A stretch of DNA of 64,000 nt, taken from the NCBI RefSeq assembly GCF_006715635.1, contig NZ_VFNP01000002.1, forward strand, positions 3,596,001 through 3,660,000, read 5' to 3'. The notes under the pieces were generated by a model. It did no database searches, was not told the origin of the DNA, and saw only the letters and a program-made list of their open reading frames with translations. Within the stretch, counting starts at the first letter, position 1; each line of letters opens with the position of its first letter. This document shows positions 46,844 to 54,841 of this stretch, in pieces. The translations under genes were made by a program, and so were the position numbers. The DNA comes from Streptomyces sp. SLBN-118 (GTDB lineage: Bacteria > Actinomycetota > Actinomycetes > Streptomycetales > Streptomycetaceae).

Positions 46844-46992
46844 ATGCGTATGTCCGTCCCCTCGACCGGTGCATGTGGTCTCCCCCGGGCCCGGAGAGCC
46901 CGGGGGAAGCACCGCCTTCATGCATCGTGCCACTCCCTGCGCACCTGACGCAGGTGCTCTGCACCCGTTCAGCCCCAGATAGGTTGGTCTGT

Positions 46993-47418
46993 ATGCGTGC
47001 GGTGGTGCAGAGGGTGGACGGCGCGAGCGTCGTCGTGGCGGGCGAGACGGTCGGCGAGATCGTCGGCGAAGGACTGTGTGTGCTGGTGGGAGTCACCCAC
47101 GAGGACACCGAGGAGAAGGCGGCGCAGCTGGCCCGCAAGCTCTGGTCGGTGCGGATTCTGGAGGGGGAGAAGTCCTGCTCGGACGTGAATGCGCCCTTGC
47201 TGGTGATTTCGCAGTTCACTCTCTACGGGGACGCCCGTAAGGGCCGCCGCCCCACCTGGAACGCGGCCGCGCCCGGTGAGGTGGCCGAGCCGCTGGTCGA
47301 CGAGGTGGTGGCACAACTGCGGGCGCTGGGCGCGACGGTACGGACGGGCCGGTTCGGGGCGGACATGCGCGTCTCGCTCACGAACCACGGCCCGTTCACC
47401 GTGATCATCGAGGTCTAG
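46993..47418 (+). CDS. dtd: D-aminoacyl-tRNA deacylase
   Basis: This 141-residue enzyme hydrolyses D-aminoacyl-tRNAs and recycles them. The family signatures are [15 protein letters not shown] at the N-terminus, [17 protein letters not shown] (the SQFTLY motif) and the Gly-cisPro-like element seen here as [11 protein letters not shown]. The length is normal. It converges with ygfZ, leaving a 15-bp gap. Confidence 0.96.
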   Translation: MRAVVQRVDGASVVVAGETVGEIVGEGLCVLVGVTHEDTEEKAAQLARKLWSVRILEGEKSCSDVNAPLLVISQFTLYGDARKGRRPTWNAAAPGEVAEPLVDEVVAQLRALGATVRTGRFGADMRVSLTNHGPFTVIIEV

Positions 47419-47433
47419 GGCGAGAGGCCGGAG

Positions 47434-48399
47434 CTACGGCTCGACGACGGGTTCCTGCGCCGCCGCCGTGTCTCCGGCCAGCAGCTCCGCGTCCACGGGC
47501 ACATTGCGCTTGACGAGCGCCAGGGCGATCGGGCCGAGCTCGTGGTGGCGGGCGGACGTGGTCACAAAGCCCAGCTGGCGGCCCTCCGCGCCGTCCGACG
47601 CGAGCCGGAGCGGGGTCCCGTGGGGCGGCAGGTGCACCTCGCTGCCGTCCAGGTGCAGAAAGACCAGGCGACGCGGCGGCTTCCCCAGGTTGTGGACACG
47701 TGCGACGGTCTCCTGGCCGCGGTAGCAGCCCTTCTGGAGGTGGACCGCGCTGCCGATCCAGCCCACCTCGTGCGGGATGGTGCGGTGGTCGGTCTCGAAG
47801 CCGAGGCGGGGGCGGTGGTTCTCGATGCGCAGCGCCTCGTACGCCAGGATCCCGATCGCCGGGCCGTTCTGAGCCGCGTACGGCTCCAGGCCGGCGCGCG
47901 GCAGAAACAGATCGCGGCCGTGCGCGGTCTCCCGTACGGCCACACCCTCGGGCGCCTTGGCGATGGAGCCGGCGGGAAGATGCACCACGGCGAAGTCCTC
48001 GGTGCGGTCGGCCACCTCGACCCGGTAGAAGAACTTCATCGACTCCAGGTAGCCGATCAGCGCCTCCTGAGTGCCGGGCTCGACATGGGCCCAGACCGTC
48101 TCGCCGTCGTCGACGAGATACAGCGCGTGCTCGATGTGGCCGTGCGCGGAGAGGATCAGCGCCTCGGTGGCCTGCCCCGGCGGGAGTTCGCTCACATGCT
48201 GGGTGAGCAGCAGATGCAGCCAGCTCAGCCGGTCGTCACCTGTGACGGTGACGACACCGCGGTGCGAGAGGTCGACGAGGCCGGTGCCGTCCGCGAGGGC
48301 ACGCTGTTCGCGGAACAGGTCGCCGTAGTGCGCGGCGACTCCTTCGTCATGTCCTTCGGCGGCGACGGCGCCCGGCAGGGACAGCAGAGGGCTTTTCAT
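47434..48399 (-). CDS. ygfZ: Folate-binding Fe-S maturation protein YgfZ
   Basis: This 321-residue protein of the YgfZ/GcvT-like family helps repair or assemble certain Fe-S enzymes using tetrahydrofolate. The GcvT-like fold is seen from GLVDLSHRGVVTVTGDDRLS, and the defining YgfZ motif is KGCYRGQETVARVHNLG (K-G-C-x-G-Q-E), containing the key Cys. It follows nur on the same strand after a 9-bp gap, so the two may be co-transcribed. Confidence 0.94.
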   Translation of the reverse strand: MKSPLLSLPGAVAAEGHDEGVAAHYGDLFREQRALADGTGLVDLSHRGVVTVTGDDRLSWLHLLLTQHVSELPPGQATEALILSAHGHIEHALYLVDDGETVWAHVEPGTQEALIGYLESMKFFYRVEVADRTEDFAVVHLPAGSIAKAPEGVAVRETAHGRDLFLPRAGLEPYAAQNGPAIGILAYEALRIENHRPRLGFETDHRTIPHEVGWIGSAVHLQKGCYRGQETVARVHNLGKPPRRLVFLHLDGSEVHLPPHGTPLRLASDGAEGRQLGFVTTSARHHELGPIALALVKRNVPVDAELLAGDTAAAQEPVVEP

Positions 48400-48408
48400 G
48401 CGGTAAGC

Positions 48409-48846
48409 CTACGACTCGGTAGCCGTCGCTTCGGCGGTGCACGTCTCGCAGCGGCCGAAGATCGCGAAGTGCTTCATGTCCGTCTCGAAGCCGAAAGTCT
48501 CGCGCAGCTTCGCGGTGAAGTCCGCCGCGACTTCGACATCCGCCTCGATCACATTCGTACAGTCCCGGCAGACCAGGTGGATGTGGTGGTGGCGGTCGGC
48601 GAGGTGGTAGGTGGGGGCGCCGTGGCCGAGGTGGGCGTGGGAGACCAGGCCGAGCTCTTCGAGGAGCTCCAGGGTGCGGTAGACGGTGGAGATGTTCACG
48701 CCGGACGCGGTCTTGCGCACTTCGGAGAGGATGTCGTCGGGCGTCGCGTGCTCAAGCTTGTCGACGGCTTCGAGGACAAGCTGACGCTGTGGGGTCAGCC
48801 GGTAGCCACGCTGCCGCAGGTCGCTCTTCCAGTCGGTGCTCACCAC
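48409..48846 (-). CDS. nur: Nickel-responsive Fur-family regulator Nur
   Basis: This 145-residue Fur-family repressor has a DNA-binding winged helix (about 1-80: WKSDLRQRGYRLTPQRQLVL, GVNISTVYRTLELLEELGLV) and a dimerisation domain with HHHIHLVCRDC and a second zinc pair CETC near the C-terminus. The sequence closely matches what I recall of Streptomyces Nur, which in the presence of nickel represses nickel uptake and iron superoxide dismutase. Tandem GTG codons (48846 and 48843) are the start options. Confidence 0.93.
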   Translation of the reverse strand: MVSTDWKSDLRQRGYRLTPQRQLVLEAVDKLEHATPDDILSEVRKTASGVNISTVYRTLELLEELGLVSHAHLGHGAPTYHLADRHHHIHLVCRDCTNVIEADVEVAADFTAKLRETFGFETDMKHFAIFGRCETCTAEATATES

Positions 48847-48946
48847 GGAACCAGTGTAGGCGGGGCGGCATTGCAGCGGGCTTTGTCCACAGAGGCAGCC
48901 CTGACCGCGGGCCAGGGCCACCGAGGAGTCGCTACCGGCTATTTCG

Positions 48947-49519
48947 CTACTTGAAGAAGGCGATTCCGTCGTCGGGGAGGTCGCCCAGGTCCTTGGCCCA
49001 CGCCTCGACCTGCTCCGGGGAGAGGACCTTCTTCAGGTGCGCCGACATGTACGGCCGCAGCGGGACCTCCGGCGTGGACTTCTCGCCCACCCACATCAGG
49101 TCGCCCTTCACATAGCCATACAGCCGCTTGCCACCGCTGTACGGGCCGGAGGCACTGGTACGCGCCACCGCGTCCGTCACCAGGTCGATCTGCGGCTTCT
49201 TCTCGGCGAGCTCGCCGTACCAGACCTCGACGACGCCCTGGTCACGGGCCATGACGATCTCGATCTTGCGGTCGGAGTCGATACGCCAGTAGCCGGACTC
49301 GGACTCCAGGGCCTTGACCTTGCTGCCCTCGGCGTCGAGGACCCAGGTGTGGGAGACGTACTCGACGAAGTCCCGGCCGTCGTGGCTGAAGGTGACGGAC
49401 TGGCCGAAGTTGCACTTCTCGGCCCCCGGGAAATCGGAAACGCCCACGCCCTCCCAGGTACCGAGGAGGAATGCGAGGGGGACGAGGTCCGGGTTCAGGT
49501 CGGACGGAATCTCGATCAT
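48947..49519 (-). CDS. Nitrobindin-like FABP-family haem protein
   Basis: This 190-residue beta-barrel protein has the defining GxWxGxG motif in LLGTWEGVGVSDFPG (about 19-33) and further barrel strands (FVEYVSHTWVLDAE, GYWRIDSDRKIEIVMA, GVVEVWYGEL). A haem-ligand histidine is not certain: the C-terminal strand region reads RLYGYVKGDLMWVGE. Nitrobindins bind ferric haem and NO or isomerise peroxynitrite. The cellular role here is unknown. Confidence 0.88.
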   Translation of the reverse strand: MIEIPSDLNPDLVPLAFLLGTWEGVGVSDFPGAEKCNFGQSVTFSHDGRDFVEYVSHTWVLDAEGSKVKALESESGYWRIDSDRKIEIVMARDQGVVEVWYGELAEKKPQIDLVTDAVARTSASGPYSGGKRLYGYVKGDLMWVGEKSTPEVPLRPYMSAHLKKVLSPEQVEAWAKDLGDLPDDGIAFFK

Positions 49520-49555
49520 GAGCAGCTCTGGCGATCTGTAGAGATACGGGTGTGA

Positions 49556-49657
49556 CTAGCGCTGACCCTGGTACAGCTTCTTCACGGTCAGACCGGCGAA
49601 GGCGACGACGCCGACGCAGACCAGGGCCAGAAGGGCTTCGAAGAATGCCTCAAGCAC
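49556..49657 (-). CDS. 33-residue single-span membrane protein
   Basis: A short frame from GTG 49657 encodes LEAFFEALLALVCVGVVAFA, then GLTVKKLYQGQR. It is one transmembrane helix followed by a basic cytosolic tail. The start follows GAGGAG at good spacing. It lies 37 bp before the nitrobindin-like gene on the same strand. Very small membrane proteins of this type often tune transporters or divisome proteins. No function is known here. Confidence 0.65.
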   Translation of the reverse strand: MLEAFFEALLALVCVGVVAFAGLTVKKLYQGQR

Positions 49658-49690
49658 GGGGTGCTCCTCGGGTGAGCGGGTGAGCGGTAA

Positions 49691-49732
49691 AAGGGCCGGG
49701 GCCCAGCCTAATGGGTGGGCGCCCGGCCCTCT
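49691..49732. terminator. Terminator after the membrane-anchored operon
   Basis: AGGGCCGGGGCCCA pairs with TGGGCGCCCGGCCCT with one bulge or mismatch around a short loop. Flanks are AAA on one side and CTCTT on the other. It lies about 70 bp beyond the last gene of the three-gene operon. Confidence 0.65.
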
Positions 49733-49801
49733 TCGTGAGGTGCGGCAAGCGGGCCGGCGGGGTCGTGTCGGCCTCAGAGCCTGCGGCCGACCGGACCGAA
49801 C

Positions 49802-50728
49802 CTAGCCGAGGAGCTGGTTCTGCAGGATGACGGTCTGGTGGAAGGGGACGGCAGCGGCCGTGCCCTTCCTCGACTGGACGATCAGCGCGATCGTGTCGCC
49901 CGCCGTGATGTACGCGTGCCGGACGTGAAGGGGGCCATGGGGTGCCGCCTCGTCGTACAGCATGTGCTCCGTCGAGGGGACCGTCGCATCGGCCGGGTAG
50001 GACTCGTCCATCGGCGCGGTGTCCTCGACACCGTTGACCGGATAGGTGGCGTTGAGGTCCCCTCCGAGGTGATTGATGTTGAACGCGCGGGCGAAGCCGC
50101 CCGACCGGAAGCGGACCAGGTAGATCCGGGTCGAGGTGGCATCCGGCATGGTCCAGCTGCGGGCCGCGATGTCCAGGAGACCACCGTCGGTGAGGTCCTC
50201 CTTCATGCCGTCCCGGTCCTCCTCGGGGTATTCCGAGAGGAAGCGGTCCGCCGACACGAGGTTCTTGCCGGCCGCCGGGGCGACCTTCGCGCCCTCGGGC
50301 GCCGGAAGCAGCAGCGCGCCCAGGCCCGCGTAGTGGATCTGACCTGTGTTGCCCTTGTCGAACGGCAGCCCGGCGCCCGCCGGAAGTGCCGGCATCGTCA
50401 GCTTCGGATAGACCCAGCGGCCGTCGTCCTTGGTGCTGAGGCCGGGGACGTCGGTACGGGCCTGCTCGGTGATGCCGTATGCGGCACCGGCACCGAGGGT
50501 GGCGAAGACGAGCACGGCGGCGGTCCAGCGCAGTGCAGCACGCAGTCTCCGGCGCTCGGACTTGGGCGCGGGCTCGGGCGCGACCTCGGTCGCGGTCGCG
50601 GTCGCGGCCACCTCGTCGAGCGCGGGCTCCGGCTGCGCCTCGGGCACGGGCGCCGCACCGGGCTCAGGCTCCGGCGGAGCATCCGGCAGCGGGGGCGTCG
50701 GCGGCGTATTGGGCATCTGACCGGTCAC
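49802..50728 (-). CDS. Membrane-anchored protein C of a three-gene operon
   Basis: This 308-residue protein has a Pro/Glu/Ala-rich cytosolic N-terminus (about 1-70), one membrane span (WTAAVLVFATLGAGAAYGI) and an extracytoplasmic domain of about 210 residues. The outer domain resembles those of the two upstream genes in layout: SADRFLSEYPEEDRDGMKED and a final helix with VPFHQTVILQNQLLG. The GTG start overlaps the upstream stop as GTGA. I do not recognise the domain, and the function is unknown. Confidence 0.78.
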   Translation of the reverse strand: MTGQMPNTPPTPPLPDAPPEPEPGAAPVPEAQPEPALDEVAATATATEVAPEPAPKSERRRLRAALRWTAAVLVFATLGAGAAYGITEQARTDVPGLSTKDDGRWVYPKLTMPALPAGAGLPFDKGNTGQIHYAGLGALLLPAPEGAKVAPAAGKNLVSADRFLSEYPEEDRDGMKEDLTDGGLLDIAARSWTMPDATSTRIYLVRFRSGGFARAFNINHLGGDLNATYPVNGVEDTAPMDESYPADATVPSTEHMLYDEAAPHGPLHVRHAYITAGDTIALIVQSRKGTAAAVPFHQTVILQNQLLG

Positions 50729-51528
50729 ACGTACTCCCCGGGAGACTTCAGAAGTTCGAGCTGCTTGGAGAGCATCGTCACTGCCTCTTTGGTGTCGAGC
50801 GGCTTGACGCCGTACGCGGTCGCGCTCACCAGCACATCGCCCTGGTAGGCGCTGCAGAACATGGCGTCGAGCTTCGCCTTGGAGGCCTTGGGCATCAGGA
50901 AGCACCGGGCGTTCTTGAAGCCCTGGATCGCGGGCCCCTTGCGGAAGATGCCGAGAGCGTCCGCGAACTCGCTCTGGAAGTTCGCCAGTTCGCGGCCCTT
51001 CCCGGCGTTCCGGATCTGCGCGAGCCGGGTCTCGATGACGAGCCCGCCCTTGCTGATCCGGTAGCTGCGCATCGCGACACCCTGAAGGTTCAGCTTGTCG
51101 ATCGCCTTGTTGCTCTGATTGCGCTGATCGGAGGGCAGACCGCGCCCGCCATCCTTGAACACGGCGATGGCCTGCCTCTTGTTGAGGACGGTGTCATTCC
51201 CGTACTCGCCGATGTCCGGGCCCGGTTCGTACCCGTCCGGCACCGGCAGCAACCGGGCGGCGAGCCCCTTGGGCGGCGTGGCCTTGTCGTCACCCGCGGA
51301 CCGGCCCTTCGGCTCCGCCCAGACGACGGTGGGCGCGGTGCGGTCGGCTTCGCCGAGCCTGTCCAGTGCCCAGAGGCTGCCGCCCGCGACGACCGCCAGA
51401 GTGAGCACGGCACACATGCCGACGACCAGCCTGCGGTTGATGCGGCGGGGCTCCTTGGGGGTGGCGAGTATTTCCGGGGCCGATTCCTCGGACTCCGGAG
51501 TCCCGGGGGTGGCCGGCTGCTCGGTCAC
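50725..51528 (-). CDS. Membrane-anchored protein B of a three-gene operon
   Basis: This 267-residue protein has an acidic, Pro-rich N-terminus, one membrane helix (LVVGMCAVLTLAVVAGGSLW, about 33-55) and an outer domain with two cysteines (ARCFLMP and MFCSAYQ) that could form a disulfide. It ends with a helix TKEAVTMLSKQLELLKS. It overlaps both neighbours by 4 bp, so three related proteins are made together. The function is unknown; a cell-envelope complex is an inference from the layout. Confidence 0.78.
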   Translation of the reverse strand: MTEQPATPGTPESEESAPEILATPKEPRRINRRLVVGMCAVLTLAVVAGGSLWALDRLGEADRTAPTVVWAEPKGRSAGDDKATPPKGLAARLLPVPDGYEPGPDIGEYGNDTVLNKRQAIAVFKDGGRGLPSDQRNQSNKAIDKLNLQGVAMRSYRISKGGLVIETRLAQIRNAGKGRELANFQSEFADALGIFRKGPAIQGFKNARCFLMPKASKAKLDAMFCSAYQGDVLVSATAYGVKPLDTKEAVTMLSKQLELLKSPGEYV

Positions 51529-52322
51529 AGACGCTCCAACTGCTGCTTGGCGAGGGACATCACGGCCTTCGCGGAGACTTCGCGGGCGTTGTTCAGGTAC
51601 CAGATCTCCATGACGACATCACCGCGCTGGGCGATGACCCTGGCCCGGTAGAGCGGCTCGTAACCGGCCTGGCGGATCGGCTTGTCGTAGACGTAGACCC
51701 GTCCGTTGCCGCTGCCGGGGATCGGCCGGCCGCTGTTTCCGGCGTGGCCCTCCATGGCCATGTAACCCTGCTGGCCGCTGCCCCACTCACGGGCGGCGAG
51801 GACGTCGTCGTCGCGGAACTGGATCAGGTTGACGGTGACGAAGACCTCGCCACGCTCCTCCCAGGAGGCCGTGGCGATCCGGCGGGAATCGTCGTTCACC
51901 ATCTCCTGGAACATGCGGTCGGGCTTGTCGTAGGCACCCGAGTACTCGACGAGGCTCGTCCAGCCGTCGGACAGCGACGTGGCGGCCTTGGCGCCCTTCG
52001 GCTTCTTCAGCAGCAGCTTGCGCAGATCGCCGTCTGTCTTGACCCGGCGGTTCACATTGACCGACTGCGCTGTGGTACCCGGGCCGGCCGGAAGAGTCTT
52101 CGAGTCACGCAGGTCCGGCTGCGACAGCGGCGGCAGCGGAGTCGGCTCACGGTCGAACTGGACCGCGTAACCGGTGACGACACCGGAGACCACACCGAGC
52201 GCCGCCGCGCCCGCGATCAGTAGGGTCGTACGGCCCCGCCTGCGCGGCGGGCGAGGCGGTTTCTGCCGCTCAGGACGTATTTCTGGCGTATCCAAAAGGT
52301 CCCCCCACGGGACATGAGACAC
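51525..52322 (-). CDS. Membrane-anchored protein A of a three-gene operon
   Basis: This 265-residue protein has a basic Pro/Arg-rich cytosolic N-terminus, one membrane helix (TTLLIAGAAALGVVSGVVTG) and an outer domain ending in a helix, SAKAVMSLAKQQLERL, like that of protein B. Start GTG 52322 and the downstream ATGA overlap mark it as the first gene. Its outer domain has FVTVNLIQFRDDDVLAAREW, which parallels segments of B and C. The three are probably distant paralogues. Confidence 0.78.
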   Translation of the reverse strand: MSHVPWGDLLDTPEIRPERQKPPRPPRRRGRTTLLIAGAAALGVVSGVVTGYAVQFDREPTPLPPLSQPDLRDSKTLPAGPGTTAQSVNVNRRVKTDGDLRKLLLKKPKGAKAATSLSDGWTSLVEYSGAYDKPDRMFQEMVNDDSRRIATASWEERGEVFVTVNLIQFRDDDVLAAREWGSGQQGYMAMEGHAGNSGRPIPGSGNGRVYVYDKPIRQAGYEPLYRARVIAQRGDVVMEIWYLNNAREVSAKAVMSLAKQQLERL

Positions 52323-52398
52323 AGATCCCGTTACCTGTGCACAGCACAGACCACCGAGGTACGGACGGGGTTGTGCGGCCCGGGATTACAGTTCGGGC

Positions 52399-52761
52399 AT
52401 GTCGAAGAAGCTCGTGATCAAGGTGACCGCCGGCGCCGACGCGCCCGAACGCTGCTCGCAGGCCTTCACGGTGGCGGCCGTCGCCGTCGCCAGCGGGGTG
52501 GAGGTGTCGCTCTGGCTGACCGGCGAGTCCTCGTGGTTCGCGCTGCCCGGCCGGGCAGCGGAGTTCGAGCTGCCGCATGCGGCGCCCCTGCCCGATCTGA
52601 TCGATTCGATTCTGGCGGCGGGACAGATCACGCTCTGCACCCAGTGCGCGGCACGGCGGGACATCACGGAGAACGATGTGCTCGACGGCGTACGGATCGC
52701 GGGCGCGCAGGTCTTCGTCAGCGAGATCATGCCGGACGGCGTCCAGGCGCTCGTCTACTGA
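52399..52761 (+). CDS. DsrE-family protein
   Basis: This 120-residue protein has the DsrE/TusD fold: KLVIKVTAGADAPERCSQAF, VEVSLWLTGES and a Cys-containing loop, ITLCTQCAARR (CTQC), followed by IAGAQVFVSEI. The two cysteines may carry sulfur, as in sulfur-relay proteins. It diverges from the three-gene operon and sits near sulfur-metabolism genes, which agrees with that role. Confidence 0.88.
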   Translation: MSKKLVIKVTAGADAPERCSQAFTVAAVAVASGVEVSLWLTGESSWFALPGRAAEFELPHAAPLPDLIDSILAAGQITLCTQCAARRDITENDVLDGVRIAGAQVFVSEIMPDGVQALVY

Positions 52762-52811
52762 CGGCTGCCGAAAAGGGCGCCCGACGCCCCGCCGTACCTC
52801 CTGGTGGCGAC

Positions 52812-53069
52812 CTAGGGTCGCTTCTTGCCGTCGAGTTCGTCCCACCACTCGTCGGACTTCGGATCCCCGGACGGATCGTCCCACCAGCGGTCCTCGGGCC
52901 CGCGCGCATTGGCGACCATCGCGGCGATCGGCGGGATGACCATGGCGACGACGCACATGCCGACGGCGGCGGGGACCGACCACAGACGCACAAAAGCCCA
53001 GGCGGACACGAACAGGACCAGGCATCCGCCCATCATCAGGAAGTAGGCGTGACGGCGCCGCGCGTACAT
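52812..53069 (-). CDS. DUF3099 family membrane protein
   Basis: This 85-residue protein begins MYARRRHAYFLMMGGCLVLF and has two membrane helices (about 8-28 and 33-52: VGMCVVAMVIPPIAAMVAN). A polar Trp/Asp/Lys tail with RWWDDPSGD and DEWWDELDGKKRP follows. This matches the actinobacterial DUF3099 family, of unknown function. The ATG at 53069 avoids running into the terminator. Confidence 0.85.
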   Translation of the reverse strand: MYARRRHAYFLMMGGCLVLFVSAWAFVRLWSVPAAVGMCVVAMVIPPIAAMVANARGPEDRWWDDPSGDPKSDEWWDELDGKKRP

Positions 53070-53100
53070 GTCTTCAGCGTACGACCGGAAACCGGCACGA

Positions 53101-53159
53101 CCGAAGGGCCGCACCCGGTTCCAGGAAAGCGTCCAACCCCCTGGGGTGCGGCCCTTCGG
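53101..53159. terminator. Terminator of the sulfurtransferase-DUF1416 operon
   Basis: A 16-bp perfect stem (CCGAAGGGCCGCACCC with its complement at 53144-53159) lies 15 bp beyond the DUF1416 stop. It ends the minus-strand sulfur operon before the DUF3099 gene. Confidence 0.85.
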
Positions 53160-53174
53160 CCAGTACGAGATGAC

Positions 53175-53462
53175 TCAGACGGCGATGGCCACCTCGGCCA
53201 GGCCACCGGTTTGCGCGACGACCGTACGGTCCGCCGTGGCGCCCGGGACGAGCGCGCGCACCGTCCACGTGCCCTCGGCCGCGTAGAAGCGGAACTGTCC
53301 GGTCGCCGAGGTCGGGACCTCGGCGGTGAACTCGCCGGTCGAGTCCAGCAGGCGCACGTAGCCGGTGACGGGCTCGCCGTCACGGGTCACGCTGCCCTGG
53401 ATGGTCGTCTCGCCGGGCTTGATCGTCGAAGCGTCGGGGCCGCCGGCCTTTGCTCCACACAT
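53175..53462 (-). CDS. DUF1416 protein, partner of the sulfurtransferase
   Basis: This 95-residue beta-sandwich-like protein begins MCGAKAGGPDASTIKPGET and continues with IQGSVTRDGEPVTGYVRLLD and GQFRFYAAEGTWTVRALVPG. It matches the actinobacterial DUF1416 family, regularly encoded directly after a thiosulfate sulfurtransferase. The N-terminal Cys could accept sulfur. It lies 40 bp after the sulfurtransferase gene. Confidence 0.88.
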   Translation of the reverse strand: MCGAKAGGPDASTIKPGETTIQGSVTRDGEPVTGYVRLLDSTGEFTAEVPTSATGQFRFYAAEGTWTVRALVPGATADRTVVAQTGGLAEVAIAV

Positions 53463-53502
53463 AGAGGCTGTCCTTTGTGAGCGGGGAGGGAGGGGAGAGG
53501 GA

Positions 53503-54348
53503 TTACTTGTTGGCGCCGAGCTCGATCGGCACGCCGACGAGGGAGCCGTACTCGGTCCAGGAGCCGTCGTAGTTCTTGACGTTCTGGACGCCGAGCAGCT
53601 CGTGCAGGACGAACCAGGTCAGCGCGGAGCGCTCACCGATGCGGCAGTACGCGATGGTGTCCTTCGCCAGGTCGACCTGCTCCTCGGCGTAGAGCGCCTT
53701 GAGCTCGTCGTCCGACTTGAACGTGCCGTCGTCGTTGGCGTTCTTGGACCACGGGATGTTGCGCGCGGTCGGGACGTGGCCCGGGCGCTGCGACTGCTCC
53801 TGCGGAAGGTGCGCCGGGGCGAGCAGCTTGCCGCTGAACTCGTCGGGGGAGCGCACGTCGACCAGGTTCAGCTTGCCGATCGCGGCGACGGCATCGTCGC
53901 GGAAGGCGCGGATGGAGGTGTCCTGGGCCTTGGCCTTGTACTGGGTGGCCGGGCGGCTCGGGACCTCGGAGCCGTCGACCAGGTCGCGGGAGTCGAGCTC
54001 CCACTTCTTGCGGCCACCGTCGAGGAGCTTGACGCTGTCGTGGCCGTAGAGCTTGAAGTACCAATAGGCGTACGAGGCGAACCAGTTGTTGTTGCCGCCG
54101 TAGAGGACGACGGTGTCGTCGTTGGCGATGCCCTTGGCCGACAGGAGCTTCTCGAAGCCCTCCTGGTCGACGAAGTCACGGCGGACCGGGTCCTGGAGGT
54201 CGCTCTTCCAGTCGATCCGGACGGCGTTCTTGATGTGGTTCTTGTCGTACGCGGAGGTGTCCTCGTCGACCTCGACGATGACGACCTTCGGGTCCTCGAT
54301 GTGGGCCTCGACCCAGTCGGCGTCTACCAGGACGTCGCTGCGGCTCAT
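53503..54348 (-). CDS. Thiosulfate sulfurtransferase (two-domain rhodanese)
   Basis: This 281-residue enzyme has two rhodanese domains. The N-terminal one (about 1-125: VLVDADWVEAHIEDPKVVIV, VVLYGGNNNWFASYAYWYF) has Gly-Gly-Asn in place of the active Cys loop. The C-terminal one (about 155-275) carries the active cysteine in TIAYCRIGERSALTW. It moves sulfur from thiosulfate (or mercaptopyruvate) to an acceptor. With DUF1416 it forms an operon behind a Cys-containing leader peptide. Confidence 0.94.
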   Translation of the reverse strand: MSRSDVLVDADWVEAHIEDPKVVIVEVDEDTSAYDKNHIKNAVRIDWKSDLQDPVRRDFVDQEGFEKLLSAKGIANDDTVVLYGGNNNWFASYAYWYFKLYGHDSVKLLDGGRKKWELDSRDLVDGSEVPSRPATQYKAKAQDTSIRAFRDDAVAAIGKLNLVDVRSPDEFSGKLLAPAHLPQEQSQRPGHVPTARNIPWSKNANDDGTFKSDDELKALYAEEQVDLAKDTIAYCRIGERSALTWFVLHELLGVQNVKNYDGSWTEYGSLVGVPIELGANK

Positions 54349-54489
54349 GCTCTTTCTCCTCCGGGGCAGGTGCGGCGGGTGATGCGAAGAGAGGGTGTGC
54401 AGGTAGGCGCAGCGCGCGGCTTACCGGCACGAGGGGTGGCCCTGACAACAGTCGAAGGGCCCGGGGGATGCGGGAAGTCGTGCTCCCGC

Positions 54490-54570
54490 TCAGAAGGTGC
54501 GACAGAGCATGGCGGCGACGCGGCACAGGTCTACTGCCCGCCGCTTCGTGAGATCCGCCTGTCGCTTCAT
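54490..54570 (-). CDS. 26-residue Cys-containing leader peptide of the sulfur operon
   Basis: The short frame encodes MKRQADLTKRRAVDLCRVAA then MLCRTF and stop. Similar leader peptides precede sulfur-metabolism genes in actinobacteria. It lies 141 bp upstream of the sulfurtransferase, with two Cys codons near its end. Ribosome stalling at those codons when cysteine is short could control downstream expression by attenuation. The peptide is seen in the sequence; the mechanism is inferred. Confidence 0.75.
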   Translation of the reverse strand: MKRQADLTKRRAVDLCRVAAMLCRTF

Positions 54571-54760
54571 GCGTCCGATCGTAGGGACGGTTCGGCCGCC
54601 ATGTCACCGGCGTGTCGGATACTGAGACGCGATCGTCCACTATGTGGTACGAGAGATGGGCCCGGACGGCCCCGACCCGCCCCTGGCGCAGAATCCGTCC
54701 GTGTGCTTTCTACCCAGCGAACGGGGGCGTCTCACCATGCGGCCGACGGCAGACCTTGCC

Positions 54761-54841
54761 GGCCCGTCAGGGAGACGCCCGGCCTGTCAGGGAGGGAGGC
54801 GCCGGCCCGCCGGGGAGACGCTAGCCCGCCAGGGAGACGTT
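54761..54841. repeat. Degenerate tandem copies of the DUF2993 3' end
   Basis: Four units of about 20 bp share GCCCGTCAGGGAGACG (variants GCCTGTCAGGGAG, GCCCGCCGGGGAGACG, GCCCGCCAGGGAGACG). The last unit holds the terminal NVSLAG codons of the DUF2993 gene. The units beyond the stop look like duplications of the gene end. Confidence 0.6.
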
